Shown here: positions 45,706 to 56,273 of the stretch, in pieces
Numbering within the stretch: the first letter of the stretch is position 1
Layout: each line of letters starts with the position of its first letter
Origin: Falciphora oryzae
Taxonomy: Eukaryota; Ascomycota; Sordariomycetes; Magnaporthales; Magnaporthaceae
Assembly: GCA_000733355.1 (NCBI GenBank)
Contig: JNVV01000055.1
Location: 54,786-118,785 of the forward strand
DNA length: 64,000 nt
Direction of reading: 5' to 3'
The notes under the pieces: generated by a model
Databases searched by the model: none
The model's input: the letters and a program-made list of their open reading frames with translations, nothing else
What the model was told of the DNA's origin: nothing
Made by a program: the position numbers and the translations under genes

Positions 45706-46312
45706 CGTCGTCGTCGTCCTTTTGGAACCAGCTGCTTGGCCACTCGGCACTGTCAGGCACCTCTGCCAGGACGATGTCGCGTACGGCAGCCGGTATGAAG
45801 CCTTGGTACCAAACCGCGATGCGCCTGATGCGGGAGTACAAGTCGCGGGCGTCGTCGGGAAGATGGGCGAGCAGGTCGCCACGGGGTTTCGTGAACTTGA
45901 CGGGCCTGGTGAGGAGGAACAAGGCCGGGGAGTGCTTGACGGGGCTCGTGGACCGTGTCGTCCGTGAGCGGTACTGCCCGGAGCTCACGCCTGTGATTGT
46001 TGTGCCCAACCTCGATCTGGCTCCCGAAGTCGACGGCTGCAGGCTCGGTATCGCAAGGTCGTCGAGTTGGCGAAAGGGCAGAGGAGCGACTGGGTGATGC
46101 TGCTGCTGCTGGCCGTCGGTCTCACCCGCGGGCCCTGGGGTCTCTTGGCCACCACCGTCGTCGTCGGACCGGGCTAGGCGCCTCTTTTTGGGGGAGGAGG
46201 GCGCGGCTGGAGTGGGGTGTTTCTCGGGGCTTTTTGGTTGGTCGACGGTTTCAAGCCACCGGGTGATTCGGCAGAAATTACCAGCCCATGTGTCGTTGTT
46301 ATAATTCTCCAT
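44915..46312 (-). CDS. PD-(D/E)XK nuclease-like protein, 465 aa, intact
   Basis: Single exon starting at MENYNNDTWAGNF (ATG at 46312); the pseudogene copy at 48706 supports this start. A low-complexity N-terminus (KKRRL, poly-Q) is followed by STSPVK (121-126), a helical region, an Asp/Gly tract (199-215) coded by pure GTC/CCG triplets, then the fold core: AWNNAVHFPLL (247-257), MVDYAL with Asp299, GVSIEAKS with Glu352 and Lys354, and QLGVWTAAW (Gln365). These match the D...ExK...Q pattern of the PD-(D/E)XK superfamily and the fungal nuclease-like group within it. Such genes are often multi-copy and accessory; the substrate is unknown. All catalytic positions are present. Confidence 0.85.
45663..45720 (-). 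repeat. Trinucleotide tract coding Asp/Gly run
   Basis: About twelve CCG followed by GTC units (plus strand), encoding DDDDD then about twelve Gly. The paralogue at 48706 has only KDDGGTG here, so the tract has expanded. Confidence 0.9.
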
Positions 46313-46536
46313 GGCGGAGAGAGAGAGAGAGAGAGAGTGGAAAGGAGAGGCGGAAACTAAAATAATAAGGCAGTTTTGTTTGACCTTGTTGTCTTCTTCC
46401 AAGTTTGGGCACGCGCCTGGCTGGCGATTTGTTTCCGTGCTGGATGTCGTGGAACATTACTGATAGTCCGTGCATTCGAGTGTGTATGCAACAGTTGAAC
46501 TACATGCACCAACCAGCTGTCCGTCAAACACCTCTG

Positions 46537-46760
46537 CTAGGGTGGTGTCGCGTGCGGCAGCTGGTATGAAGGGCTTGGTTCCGAATTCACGACGCGTCTG
46601 ATGCGGGAGTACAGGTCGTGGGCGTCATCGGGAGGATGGGAAGAGCAGGTCGCCCCGAGGCATCGCGAACTTGACGGGGCTTGCCGAGGAAGGATAAACG
46701 TATAACGGGGGCTCGTGGACCGTTGTCGCCCATGTTGTTGTTGTCGTGACTTCTCCATGG
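46537..46760 (-). pseudogene. Truncated PD-(D/E)XK-family copy
   Basis: The minus strand starts MEKSRQQQ, then jumps to the segment equivalent to residues about 120-185 of the intact gene (DDAHDLYSRIRR, then FIPAA and RD in another frame). It has an internal deletion and a frameshift, and no catalytic part. Its 5' leader (to about 46870) resembles the leaders of both other copies. Confidence 0.75.
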
Positions 46761-46859
46761 AGGAGAGAAGTGGGGCAGGTTTTAATTGATCCTCGTTGCT
46801 TCTTTCCAAAGGTTGCGCGCACCCCTGCCTAACTCTGTATAGTGATTTGCTTTCGTGTT

Positions 46860-47590
46860 TCCCCTGGACGCCCGCATTATAATTGCTGGTTGGTGCGTTG
46901 AAACCTCATGGTGGGAAAGCTTTTGCAAAGGCGGACGGACATGGGATGCAACAGGCCCAGAAAACGGCTCCTTAATACGGTCAATGCCCGCCGAGCTTCG
47001 AGCACGACTTGACATGTTGCCTGCCTCCGCCCTCCGCCGCGCGAGCGTCCAAGAAGTCGGAGAGATTGATAATTTACAACCCACTGCGCTCGATTGAGAT
47101 TTTTTTTTTAAGGGCAGGGGCCGTTCGCTTATCCTTTACGCCCGCCGGGCGAGGTAGCAAGTAACGTCGGGCTCAAGGGCTGGAGGTAGCGGGTGACATC
47201 ATCATCAGGCTCCATGGCGGATGCTGGGCTACTGTTGTTGCCTTTCAAGAAACCAAGCATTGATGCCCTGGCCGGCTGGCTTAGGATTCGCTTGATGGCT
47301 GCCGTATGGTTTGGATTTGCCCGACTGGGTCGCCGACGAGGTTAGGTGCAGATGCCGGGGAGCTGGAGTAGCCGATGTTCCTCCTCTGTGTATGGGCGTT
47401 TCGCTCTGCTTTCGCTGGCGACTAGGACGGGGGCCGGCTGGTCCTGCTGGATACGGTAAGCGTCTCCTTGTTGAAGCACCACCCTAGCGGCACAGCTGCG
47501 CTGCTGCACTTGCACCACTCGCAACGCCTGCACCACCCAGCCACCCAACCAAAATAAAAGCCGCCTATTTTTCTGGCTTTATTTGGCAGA
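46860..47590. other. Intergenic with shared flank repeat
   Basis: 46865-46975 (GACGCCCGCATTATAATTGC onward) recurs at 52496-52600 after the second PD-(D/E)XK copy, in the same orientation. 47471-47580 recurs, split by the LINE tail, at 42659-43260. No gene is supported. Confidence 0.65.
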
Positions 47591-47596
47591 AGGTTG

Positions 47597-48080
47597 GAGG
47601 CCGAGGACAGCCTCCTTAGGAGGAGGATAGTTGTAACACCCCACGCAGAACCACGACCAGCAGCTTCATGAATCATCGCTGGAGGTCCCAAGGGAGGACT
47701 TTGGGTGGTGGCCAGGGGGGCGCAAGCCCTGAGTGACGCACTGATTTAGAAGGATTACCTGACGCGCTGTGCCAGAGGGTTTAACTCTATGACACGCACC
47801 GCGGCAGGGCTTTGCGGATACGAGCACTCGATCTGCTTGAAGGCGTGCCGCCAGTAGCCGAGGGCCACTGTACGGAGGACGCCACGAAGGAGGAGGCATG
47901 CTGACGACAGCCGAAGGACGGCCGGAGGGTCGCGTGAAGGGAGTCTGGGCCAAGCTATCGTTTTCTTGTTCTACCAACCCCATAGCATTGAACACGACTA
48001 TTGAACTGCTGGGCCTCTGAGATCTCCCTGAGAGAACCCCCTTTCCAGGCTTCACACCACTGTGGCCAGCGTCCGTTACA
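47597..48080 (+). repeat. A-family LTR with its polypurine tract
   Basis: GGAGGCCGAGGACAGCCTC and the polypurine tract (47597-47631) lead into an LTR of 449 bp (47632-48080, TGTAACACCCC to CCGTTACA), clearly related to 5110-5641. No matching second LTR or target duplication is seen. Confidence 0.8.
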
Positions 48081-48093
48081 ACCCGATAGCTTC

Positions 48094-48445
48094 GCCTGCT
48101 CAGACCGCCTACCGTTTGGCATTTCCTGAGCACCACCGCCGTCTTCACGACGTTATGCCCGTGCAGTACCTCGAAAGGTATACTGCCAGAGAACAGGGAG
48201 ACGAGGCGCCGCTACCCATGCCTGAGTACGAGGAAGGCCAAGAATGGGAAGTCGAAGAAGTACGGGACGAGGGCCGCATCCGAGGCAAGAAGTACTACCT
48301 GGTCAAGTGAAAGGACCGGCCGGCCGAGAGGGCCCGGAGCAGAAGGAATCAAGAGACCCGTGAACTACAGGACGTGGAGTCGAGCAGTGAAGAAGAAGGC
48401 ACCTAAAGCCGCCGAGTTGGTCATCCTTTTCCAAGGGTTTGTTTT
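48094..48445 (+). pseudogene. A-family integrase C-terminus and chromodomain remnant
   Basis: Close match to 4574-4970 of element A (TAYRLAFPEHHRRLHDV, VEEVRDEGRIRGKKYYLVK). There is a TGA right after YLVK (48308), and about 65 bp encoding the rest of the chromodomain are deleted. It lies after the LTR rather than before it, so the order is scrambled relative to an intact element. Confidence 0.85.
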
Positions 48446-48705
48446 CGGGTTGGTGCACAGTCGGGGTGCACAGGGAGCAGAGAAGGGATGCTTCTTCCTG
48501 CCCCACCACGCATGACGCACTCGAATGCTCCCGCCTCGCCACGACTGGGTGCCGGCAGCTGTCAAACAAACGACGAAGCACGCGGCGCGGAAACGCGAAA
48601 GCAAACTACCACGGCAGGCGCGCGCCCAAATAGAAAAAAGTAAACAAGAGCAATCGAAGCCGCTCATTACTCTAGTTTCCGCCTCTCCCCTCCACTCTCT
48701 CCGCC

Positions 48706-48801
48706 ATGGAGAATCACAACATCTCCACCATGGAGGGTCACAACATCTCGGCCATGGAGAATCACAACATCTCCGCCATGGAGGATCACAACAACACATG
48801 G
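48706..48801 (+). repeat. In-frame tandem repeat at the start of the pseudogene
   Basis: Four units of 24-27 bp, each starting ATGGAG and coding ME(N/G/D)HN(I/N). The intact paralogue has one such unit, so this is a local expansion that also multiplied in-frame ATG codons. Confidence 0.85.
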
Positions 48802-49750
48802 GCTGGCAATTTCTACCACGTCGCCCAGTGGCTTGAAACCGTCCACCAAGCCCCACCACCAAAAAGCCCCGAGAAACACGCGCTCGGCATGTCTCCTCCC
48901 ATTCCGGCCGCGCCCTCCTCCTCCAAGAAGAGGCGCCTGGCCCGGTCCGACGACGGCGAAGATGGCGGCCAAGAGACCCCAGGGCCCGCGGGCGAGACCG
49001 ACGGCCAGCAGCAGCAGCGGCAGCAGCACCCAGCCGCCCCTTTGCCCCTCCGCCAACTCGACGACCCTGCGACACCGAACCTGCAGCCGTCGACCCTGGG
49101 AGCCGAATCGACCATAGGCGCGAGCTCCGGGCAGTGCCGCTCACGGACGACACAGTCCGCGGGCCCCGTCATGCACGCCATGGGCTTAGCCTTCCTCGCC
49201 AAGCCCGTCGGGTTCGTGGATCCTGGTGACGATCCGCTCGCCCGTCTTCCCAACGACGCCCGCGACCTGTACTCCCGCATCGAACGCTTCGCGGATTACC
49301 GGCAAAACTTCATACCGGCTGCCGCACGCGACATCATCCTGGCGGAGGTGCTTAACGCCGCCGAATGGCCAAGCAGCTGGTTCCAAAAAGACGACGGCGG
49401 CACGGGCCCGAAACTTGCCCGGAAGCAGTTCGACGCCCTGCGCGAAATCGAAACCGAAGCCTGAAAGGCCGGGGAGCGGGGCCGCAACGGGCCGGCTTGG
49501 AATAGCGTCGTTGTTGCATGCGATGCAGGATTTGATTAGTCAAGTGCACGGACGTGTTGGGCAGGACGCGTTACGGGCAAAATTTTGCGGGAAATCTGTC
49601 CAGGCGGGTATGGCGCATCATCAATCAAACAAATCAATCAATCAATCCAATCAGATCAATTCATTTTCGTTACGCTATGCAACAGATTAAGAGTTTTATT
49701 CGCGTTGTCCAGTTTACCGCGCAAATCAGCAGCGTCCAACGACACCAACA

Positions 49751-50350
49751 ATGGCTACCACCGAGTACGGCCCAACCCTCGAGGACTACACCGGTTGGAA
49801 GGGATAAAATACGGCCTTCCTACGGAAAATCGATTCCTTTAACCTGACGCCCTTCGTTTTAGGCGAGGAAAAGTGGCCTCGACTCCCTTCGCCTCCGAAA
49901 ATTTCGCAAATAAGCCAAAAAGCCCCCTAAGGTCCTCCTTCGAGGAGAAACACGCGGTTAAAAAATACGAACTCCACTCCTTTAACATCCACGAAAATCC
50001 CGGCCGATCCTTTAAACTAAAAAAACGCCTCCGAGATTATGTCCGATTTTTTAGGTGTGCCTTTCTAAAAGAAAATGGCCGGCTATCAGCATGCCCTACA
50101 CATATATAAAAAGGGATATAAAAACGCACAAAGCATTTACAAATGGATGGACCAAACGGTTTGCGAAACTTTAAAAAATAGGCATTTTGCTTTAAGGAAC
50201 GGGCATATAAAGGTCGCTATCCAAAAAAGCTATGCCAATTTCTAAAAATACGGGGAATCCTACTTTTTCGAAAATTAGGAAGCGGCGAAAGCCGCATATA
50301 AAAAGGTTATGCGAAAACAGAGGAATTTTAAAAACATATATTAATATTGG
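49751..50350 (+). pseudogene. Element E gag remnant
   Basis: Starts MATTEYGPTLEDYTGW, typical of a copia Gag N-terminus. It continues with many TAA/TAG stops to about 50350 (YKKGYKNAQSIYKWMDQTVC). AT-rich relative to the flanks. Confidence 0.65.
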
Positions 50351-50354
50351 GAGG

Positions 50355-50935
50355 TCAAATCGGGGATTTGCAGCGCAGTCACAGTGGCCAGCAGGGTCTC
50401 GGTTAGTTGGATTGGGCCCTGACAGGCGCTATAAATAGCGCTGTCGGGGCCCCAAGCTTAGTGGGTGGAACAGGCTTGTATTGCAGGTGAGGGGCGCCAA
50501 CAATCGCTTCCCTCATATACCCACCGACATCGATCCCGCGGGTTCTCCGCCGTGGGGGCTTCCGGTGCCGCAAGCGATTTTCCGAAAAATTATTTTGTAT
50601 GAGATTTCCAAAAAATCGACCCACGGCCACCAAACCCATCTCCGCGTTGGGCCTCCAATTCTGACTTGTGCAAATTGACTCCTGACCAATTCTGTGCAGG
50701 GTAGATGTGCAGGGTAGGCGAGTCAGTGCGACCCACAACGGCTGACTTGGGTGCTTAGGCATCCTACAGGGGCTACAGGCCACCTTCAGGCTTTCAGTAA
50801 GCGCTGTAGATGCTGTAAGCCACCCCCGGGTACGCTATAAGCCCTGCCCGCTACTCCTGTGCACAACCCCACAACAGTACAGGGTAGATAATCTAATAAG
50901 GGTAGTACATGGTAGGTTCGGCCTATGCACCCAAC
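50355..50935. other. GC-rich insert of unknown origin in element E
   Basis: Differs in composition from the AT-rich copia flanks. It contains a strong palindrome at 50414-50453 (arms GGGCCCTGACAGGCGCTA and its near-complement around TATA) and repeated CAGGGTAG motifs near 50697-50885. No ORF or terminal repeat was recognised. Confidence 0.45.
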
Positions 50936-51405
50936 CTAAGCTAAATACATTAGTTCTTTTAACAGGAGCTATCCCTTTTAATGCTTAAAAAGCTGAAACT
51001 TATTACTTTGAAGTTTTGGACCACCCGGATTTTGTGTAATAACACGTTGATAATCCAAATGCTTACGCCGGGAAAAGCCCGATTAAACTTTCGGTTTAAG
51101 TACGTTGATATATACAATTGCTGGGTGCGATAAAAAGTATAAGCCGGTAGGGTAACCGTCGAATACGTTCTAACGGATTCCTAATTGGCGGATAGGTTAA
51201 CCAAACCCTTTACCAAAGCAAAATGGGAGGGATTTTTACAATAATTGGGATTTGTTAACGTTTCCCTGCAAATCTCGCTGGCAGAAGAGACGGAGATCGA
51301 TTTGGAAGAAAGAGAAAACGCATTCCCAAGGGGTAAGGCCGGCCTAGAGGCTTTTATGGAGGCGGCCGATACAGATCCTACCCTTCCAATTACGACTGTT
51401 ACGTA
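50936..51405 (+). pseudogene. Element E pol C-terminus (RNase H end)
   Basis: Encodes FKYVDIYNCWVR, VTVEYVLTDS and LADRLTKPFTKAKW, with TAA and TAG breaks. These match the end of copia RNase H (H.DI..HWIR, VEYV.T, LAD.LTKPL). This identifies element E as Ty1/copia. Confidence 0.8.
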
Positions 51406-52373
51406 ACGTTGGAAGGCTTGACTTTATCCCCTACCGGGATTTGAAGGCAGGAACCGCCGAAAGGGCGATCCCTAAGGGGGTGTGTTGCATGCGATGCAGG
51501 ATTTGATTAGTTAAGTGCACGGACGTGTTGGGCAGGACGCGTTGCGGGCAAAATTTTGCGGGAAATCTGTCCAGGCGGGCATGGCGCATCATCAATCAGA
51601 CAGATCAATCAATCAATCCAATCAGATCAATTCATTCTCGTTACGCTGTGCAACAGTCGTGCATTGTCCTTTGCTTCAGCTCGCGGCCCGCTCCGCCCCG
51701 CGCGGCGGCGTCGTTTGCGAGCCGCTCGCGGGGGCAGAAGGCATCGCCGGCCAATGGCTCCCGCCGGGGGTGCGTGGAGGCGCGGCGGTCGCGGACGACG
51801 GGATGGTCGATTTCGTTTTGGCCCTCGACGTCCGTGGGAGGCGTCCTTGTGATAGCCCTTTATGCCAAAAGGTGATCGAAACCCTTAAAGGCCGGGATGA
51901 ACAATCGCAATGCATCAACCAATCCCCCTACGAGCTTTTAACTTTCAACCCCGTCGGGGTTAGTATCGCCATCGAAAGCCACGCCACCGCCATAGAGGCC
52001 ACCACCCGGCTCGGCATCTGGACGGCCGCTTGGTATTGCCGCGTTTAGGATTTGGGTTTCCAGGGCCCCCTTATCACCCTGCCGCTCCTCCTTTGCCAAG
52101 GGCGCAATTGGAGCATCTACTTTGCCTGCGACCGCGGCCAGTCGATCCAGATGGTAGGGCCTATTGAAATTGGGGGGACTGGTAGCTTGATTTCTTTGTA
52201 CCGTTTGTTCGGGGCCTTGGTTGAGCTTGTCAAGTGGGTAGAGGGACCTCTGCGCAACTGGTGGATGGACAGGCTTGGTGTTGAGGAGGACCCGGGCGCG
52301 GCGGCCAAGTAGAAATCTGCAGCTCTGACAACGCTAATTGAACCACGTTACCCGGACTTCTCCTGTAGGTATC

Positions 52374-52460
52374 CTTTCCTGTTTCCTTTCCTGTTTCCTT
52401 TCCTGTTTCCTTTCCTGTTTCCTTTCCTGTTTCCTTTCCTGTTTCCTTTCCTGTTTCTCG
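52374..52460 (+). repeat. TTTCCTTTCCTG minisatellite
   Basis: About seven near-perfect 12-bp units, 60 bp after the stop of the PD-(D/E)XK pseudogene. It is the counterpart of the degenerate array at 44775-44895. Confidence 0.92.
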
Positions 52461-53949
52461 TCTCCTATATCCTTTCCTGTTCCTGTCCTAGCCCTAGACG
52501 CCCGCACCATAATTGCTGGTTTTAGTGTATTAAATACGCATGGTGGAAACTTGATAAGGCGGATGCTTTGCCGTAAATGCACCCCAGAAAACGTTTGGAG
52601 CCTTGCCAGCCGCCGGATTGCTTTAGCCCAGCACCTACAACCCAGCCGGGCAATCCAGACCATACGGCGGCACCAAGCGACCCTAAACCAGCTAGCCCGA
52701 AAAAGACGACGAGGTTGAACTACTGAGTTCGTAAGATGTTCGGCAAACGGTCGGGCCCGCGGGAACCACACCGGTACCCGACCCGGATGATTGCTTTGAT
52801 CGGCTAACTCGTGCGGGCGGGCGGGCGTTCATCGATCTTGCTCTTGGCCGTGCAGCGGGCGTTCGTTGATCTTGTTCATGGCCGTGCGAGCGGGCGTTCA
52901 TCGATCCCGCTCTTGGCCGTGCGTGCAGCGGGTTAAAGGTTGAAGTTGTAGGCCATGGAGCAAAGCTGGCAAGCAGGCCAGGCAGTCGATGTTCGCTTCT
53001 TGCAAGCAGCCAGGGAATCAATGCTTGCTTCTTGTCGATGAAAAAGCCCCGCAACCGCCGGCGATGCCGTTTTTGAACCACAACGCACGCTTCCCTTTTT
53101 TTCCCTCTCGCAACCCGCCGCTTACGGCACGCGGACCCTGCCTCTATGAGCGCGCTTGTATTTGCGCCCGTCGCGCCCTCCAACGTATCGTCGCGTACGA
53201 TTTCCTTTCCGATCGCCGTGGATCCCAGCCGCCTTTCGTCGCATCGTTTTCACTCGGGGCCTCGGCTGCACCCGCACAGCCTCTACGGCGAGGCAGCCCT
53301 CGTTTTACGCGCCATCTCGAAAGCGCAGCCGTCGTGTTGGCATGAACCCTTCCTGATCCGATCTTCCCCCTTCCTTGTATTCGCTACATGCCAAAGAAAC
53401 TCCCTCCCCCATCCTTCCGCTTTCGACCCGCTGGCCCGCGATGGCGTCGTCTTCCGTGTCTTCCGGTACGCCTTGGTCGATCCGGAGTCCTACTTCACTC
53501 CCTCCCTCAGTCGCTTTTTCATTTGCCAACCAACCCGCTTCTGCAGCTCGTCCTGCCGCTCAACCCCTCCGAGGCCGAAGACCAGCCAGCTCCACCGCCA
53601 CCCAGACGCGCCCGTGTCCGGCCCAGCAAGGCACGCGCAGCTTTCCAATCTGTTCCGGTCACCCCCCGCCGTCGACGCCCTCCAGCGCCACTATGATGCC
53701 GGCGGGCCCACGGCCGAGCTTGCCGGACAAGGACCAGCGAGGACCCAGCCAGTCCTGAGTGTGATTTACGACGCCAGGTCGCACGGTTAGAAGCCGGTTC
53801 CGCACAGCGTCTTCGATCTGCCCTCCCCGAAAACCGCCCTCCTCGACGGCAGGCCGGACCGCGACATATTCGTCGGCCTCCCGTCGCGGCGATGCCATGA
53901 GTCTCTCTGCCTCTACATCGTCGAGGATTACCATATCCGTTTCGTCCCC
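52461..53949. other. Intergenic, with a short tandem repeat
   Basis: 52821-52927 holds three units of about 35 bp (GCGGGCGTTCATCGATC...). ORFs here on both strands show no recognisable domain. No gene is supported. Confidence 0.6.
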
Positions 53950-54545
53950 GGCCGGATGCGGCACTCCGGGTTCGTGCGCATGACGTGGTGCAGCAGCGCG
54001 CAGCTCGTGTTGGACGTCGTGTCGGAGCCCGCGACCAGCTGCGTCAGCGCCTCGGCCGTGAGCTCCTCGCGGCCGCAGCGGCTCGCCCTTGTCGTCGCGG
54101 GCCTCCATCAGCCGCGCGAGCAGGTCCTTGCGCTCCGCAGGAGAGTGGTTTGTCGAGCCGCCGGCGCACCTGCGCGATGGCGATGCCCGCCAGCGACTTG
54201 ACGGCCTCGAGGCCCCTGCTGAAGAAGGGGTCGGGGATGTGCTTGGCGAAGGGCAGAATCTGCGGCATGCAGCCCAGCGTGGCCGACACCTCGCCGCGCA
54301 GGTTGAGGATCTCGACGGCGGGCGCATACACGGGCTCGCTGTCGGGCGAGTCGCGCATCTCGGCCACGTCGGCGCCCGCGCGGAGCATGCCCAGCGGCGC
54401 GCCGAAGGCCAGGTCGCCGATGACGTCGAAGGCGATGTAATCGAACCGGTGCAAGTAGTCGACGTGGCAGCTGCCGTCCTGCGAGCCTCCTGCTGCCGTC
54501 GCCGCCGCCTTTGCCGCCATCTCGTCCCAGCGCTGCACAAACAGC
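53950..54545 (-). pseudogene. Cytochrome P450 fragment
   Basis: The minus strand carries FDYIAFDVIGDLAFGAPLGML (helix C/D region of benzoate-4-monooxygenase-like fungal P450s), then [18 protein letters not shown] and, in a third frame, [20 protein letters not shown], the oxygen-binding I-helix. At least two frameshifts are needed. The N-terminus, ExxR and the heme-cysteine loop are all missing, so it cannot be active. It lies next to a decayed multicopper oxidase. Confidence 0.85.
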
Positions 54546-54845
54546 TCGAGGTTGCCCCTGCACCTTCGGACTGCGGGAGCCCGTGATCACCACCGTTTTC
54601 AATGTCAGGAGCGCGTCCGGCTCGATCCGGCTAATCGACAACGAGCTTCCCGACCCGCACTCTCGAAACTCTGTCTTGGTGACCGACGTGGGGGTCTGTC
54701 CGCCTCGAGGGCTGTGTACGTGACCCCCTCGGCTGCCCTTTCACGATTTTTGCTGCCCAAAAGTTTCCCGTAATTCGCGCTTGTGGGAAGTCCCGCGTCG
54801 CAACCGGGTTTCTAAACTTCAATCCTGCGTCTTCCAATCTGCAAG

Positions 54846-56273
54846 ATGGAGCATCCCATCTATCACCTCCGCCAGGAGCAGGGACGGCACATGCAGAGCT
54901 TATAACCTGCAGCGGCGTCGGAGCACCTCCCAGGCACCGAGGCGGACAGCGAGCAAAAATCGGCCCCGGCCCGTCCTGGCCAGGCTCGCTGCTATCTTCC
55001 TCATCTTCGGAGCCCTCGCCATCGCAAGCTTTGTCCAGTACTCCCCTTTCGGCTGGTGGCTGGGACAGGACCCCCGATCCCGCGCCGTCGCGGTCGCGTC
55101 CGAGGCATCCTTACCTTGGTCTTTTACGACCGAGGGGCATACAGGAGAGCCGAGGATTCGGCACTACAACCTGACCCTTGGGCAGCGATGGGTCAACCCG
55201 GGTACGGAGACTTCGGGAAGGTAGATTGAGTTGAGGACGAGATGATGGTCGAGATAAACTCGGCGCTAACCACTTTCGTTTGTTCCAGACGGCGGAGGCT
55301 GGCGAGTGCATACCCGTGCAATGGCCGTTTCCCTTGTCCCGTGCTGCATGCAGAAGAGGGAGATCTCCTCGGGATCACTCTGTTCAACAAATTGAGATCT
55401 CAGAAGAGCATCCACTGGTATAGGTGACGACCCCCATCTCTTTGTTAATCATGGATTCAACTGGCTTCCGGGATTAATACAAACCACAGGTCTGGCGGGC
55501 ACAAAATGTGAGTATCAGAGAGCTTGGAGCCTTAATATCTCAGAAATGGAACCATTTCTGCTGACCAACGGCAATATCAAGGCATGGCTCTTGGAGAGAC
55601 GAAGCTGCCGGCATCAAGCAGGTACTTACACCCCAAACCCCTGGGATGCCAAAATAACGTCGCAGTCATACTAACCCATGGATTCAGCATCCCGCGCTCC
55701 CACAAGGCAGCGCAGCATCGCTGTTTGACACGACGGGACACTGGGGCCTCGGCTGGTACATAGAGCGTACCATGGGACAGGGGCTCTACGGCGGCGTCTG
55801 GGTTGCCCCGGACCCGGACCGACCCAAGCCCTACAACCTCTTAGCCAAAAGCTCTGCAGAACTGGCCGAGATTCTGGAGGCGGAACACGGCATCAGGCAC
55901 TTGCTTATTGCAAACCACACGGGCCGCGACCCCAGATCCCGGATCTTCAGGACGCGAGCCGAGGGGAGCGAGATGCACCGCTCGGATTCCATTCTCGTCA
56001 ATGGTGCGCTTGGTCTCCCATTTTCTTTCCAAAAGGCTCGCTTGATATTCTCACGATGGATGTTATGACAATAGGCATGGGCCGCGTTCACTGTCGTCAG
56101 GAGGGCTACGACAAGATTGACGGCCACCCATTAGACGAGCACGGGTGCGTCGAGCGCCCCAGAGTCACAAGCACGAAGTACAGACCGACGCTGGAAGACT
56201 ACGAGGTGCTCGAGACAGGAGACGGGAGCTACGCGATGATTAATCATCTCAACTGGAGTGCTGAAACACGCTG
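54846..56273 (+). pseudogene. Multicopper oxidase (laccase-like) remnant
   Basis: Pieces in order: a membrane anchor (LARLAAIFLIFGALAIASF, about 54970-55030), a cupredoxin-1 start (IRHYNLTLGQRW), a probable intron at about 55222-55289 (GTAGAT...TTCCAG), NGRFPCPVLHAEEGD with SIHWYR in place of the copper motif HWHG, then HWGLGWYIERTMGQGLYGGVWV in place of WYHSH, and SILVNG joined over a likely intron to MGRVHCRQEG. Copper ligands are lost and cupredoxin domains 2-3 are missing. Confidence 0.7.

Larger units (their letters stand above)
49512..51655 (+). mobile_element. Element E: deleted Ty1/copia-type element
   Basis: Two 173-bp LTRs (49512-49684, 51483-51655, TGTTGCATGC to GTGCAACA) with perfect GTCGT duplications (49507-49511, 51656-51660). 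The LTRs differ at seven sites, all transitions. At 2144 bp it keeps only gag and the pol C-terminus; the middle is lost and replaced by GC-rich foreign-looking DNA. Confidence 0.93.
48706..52312 (+). pseudogene. Second PD-(D/E)XK-like gene, broken by a copia insertion
   Basis: Paralogue of 44915-46312. Segments are 48706-49511 and 51661-52312; removing element E with one GTCGT rejoins the frame (WNSVV to HCPLL). The N-terminus has four MEN/MEG/MED-HN repeats. Other damage: TGA at 49462 and TAG at 52047 where the intact copy has CAG (RRVQDLGF). MVDF keeps the Asp, but the ExK position reads AIE and the conserved Gln is Arg, so the catalytic set was lost. Confidence 0.9.

Noticed and set aside
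53146..53790. 214-aa plus-strand ORF as a gene
   Set aside because: No domain; it overlaps other open frames in GC-rich DNA and runs towards the P450 remnant on the other strand.
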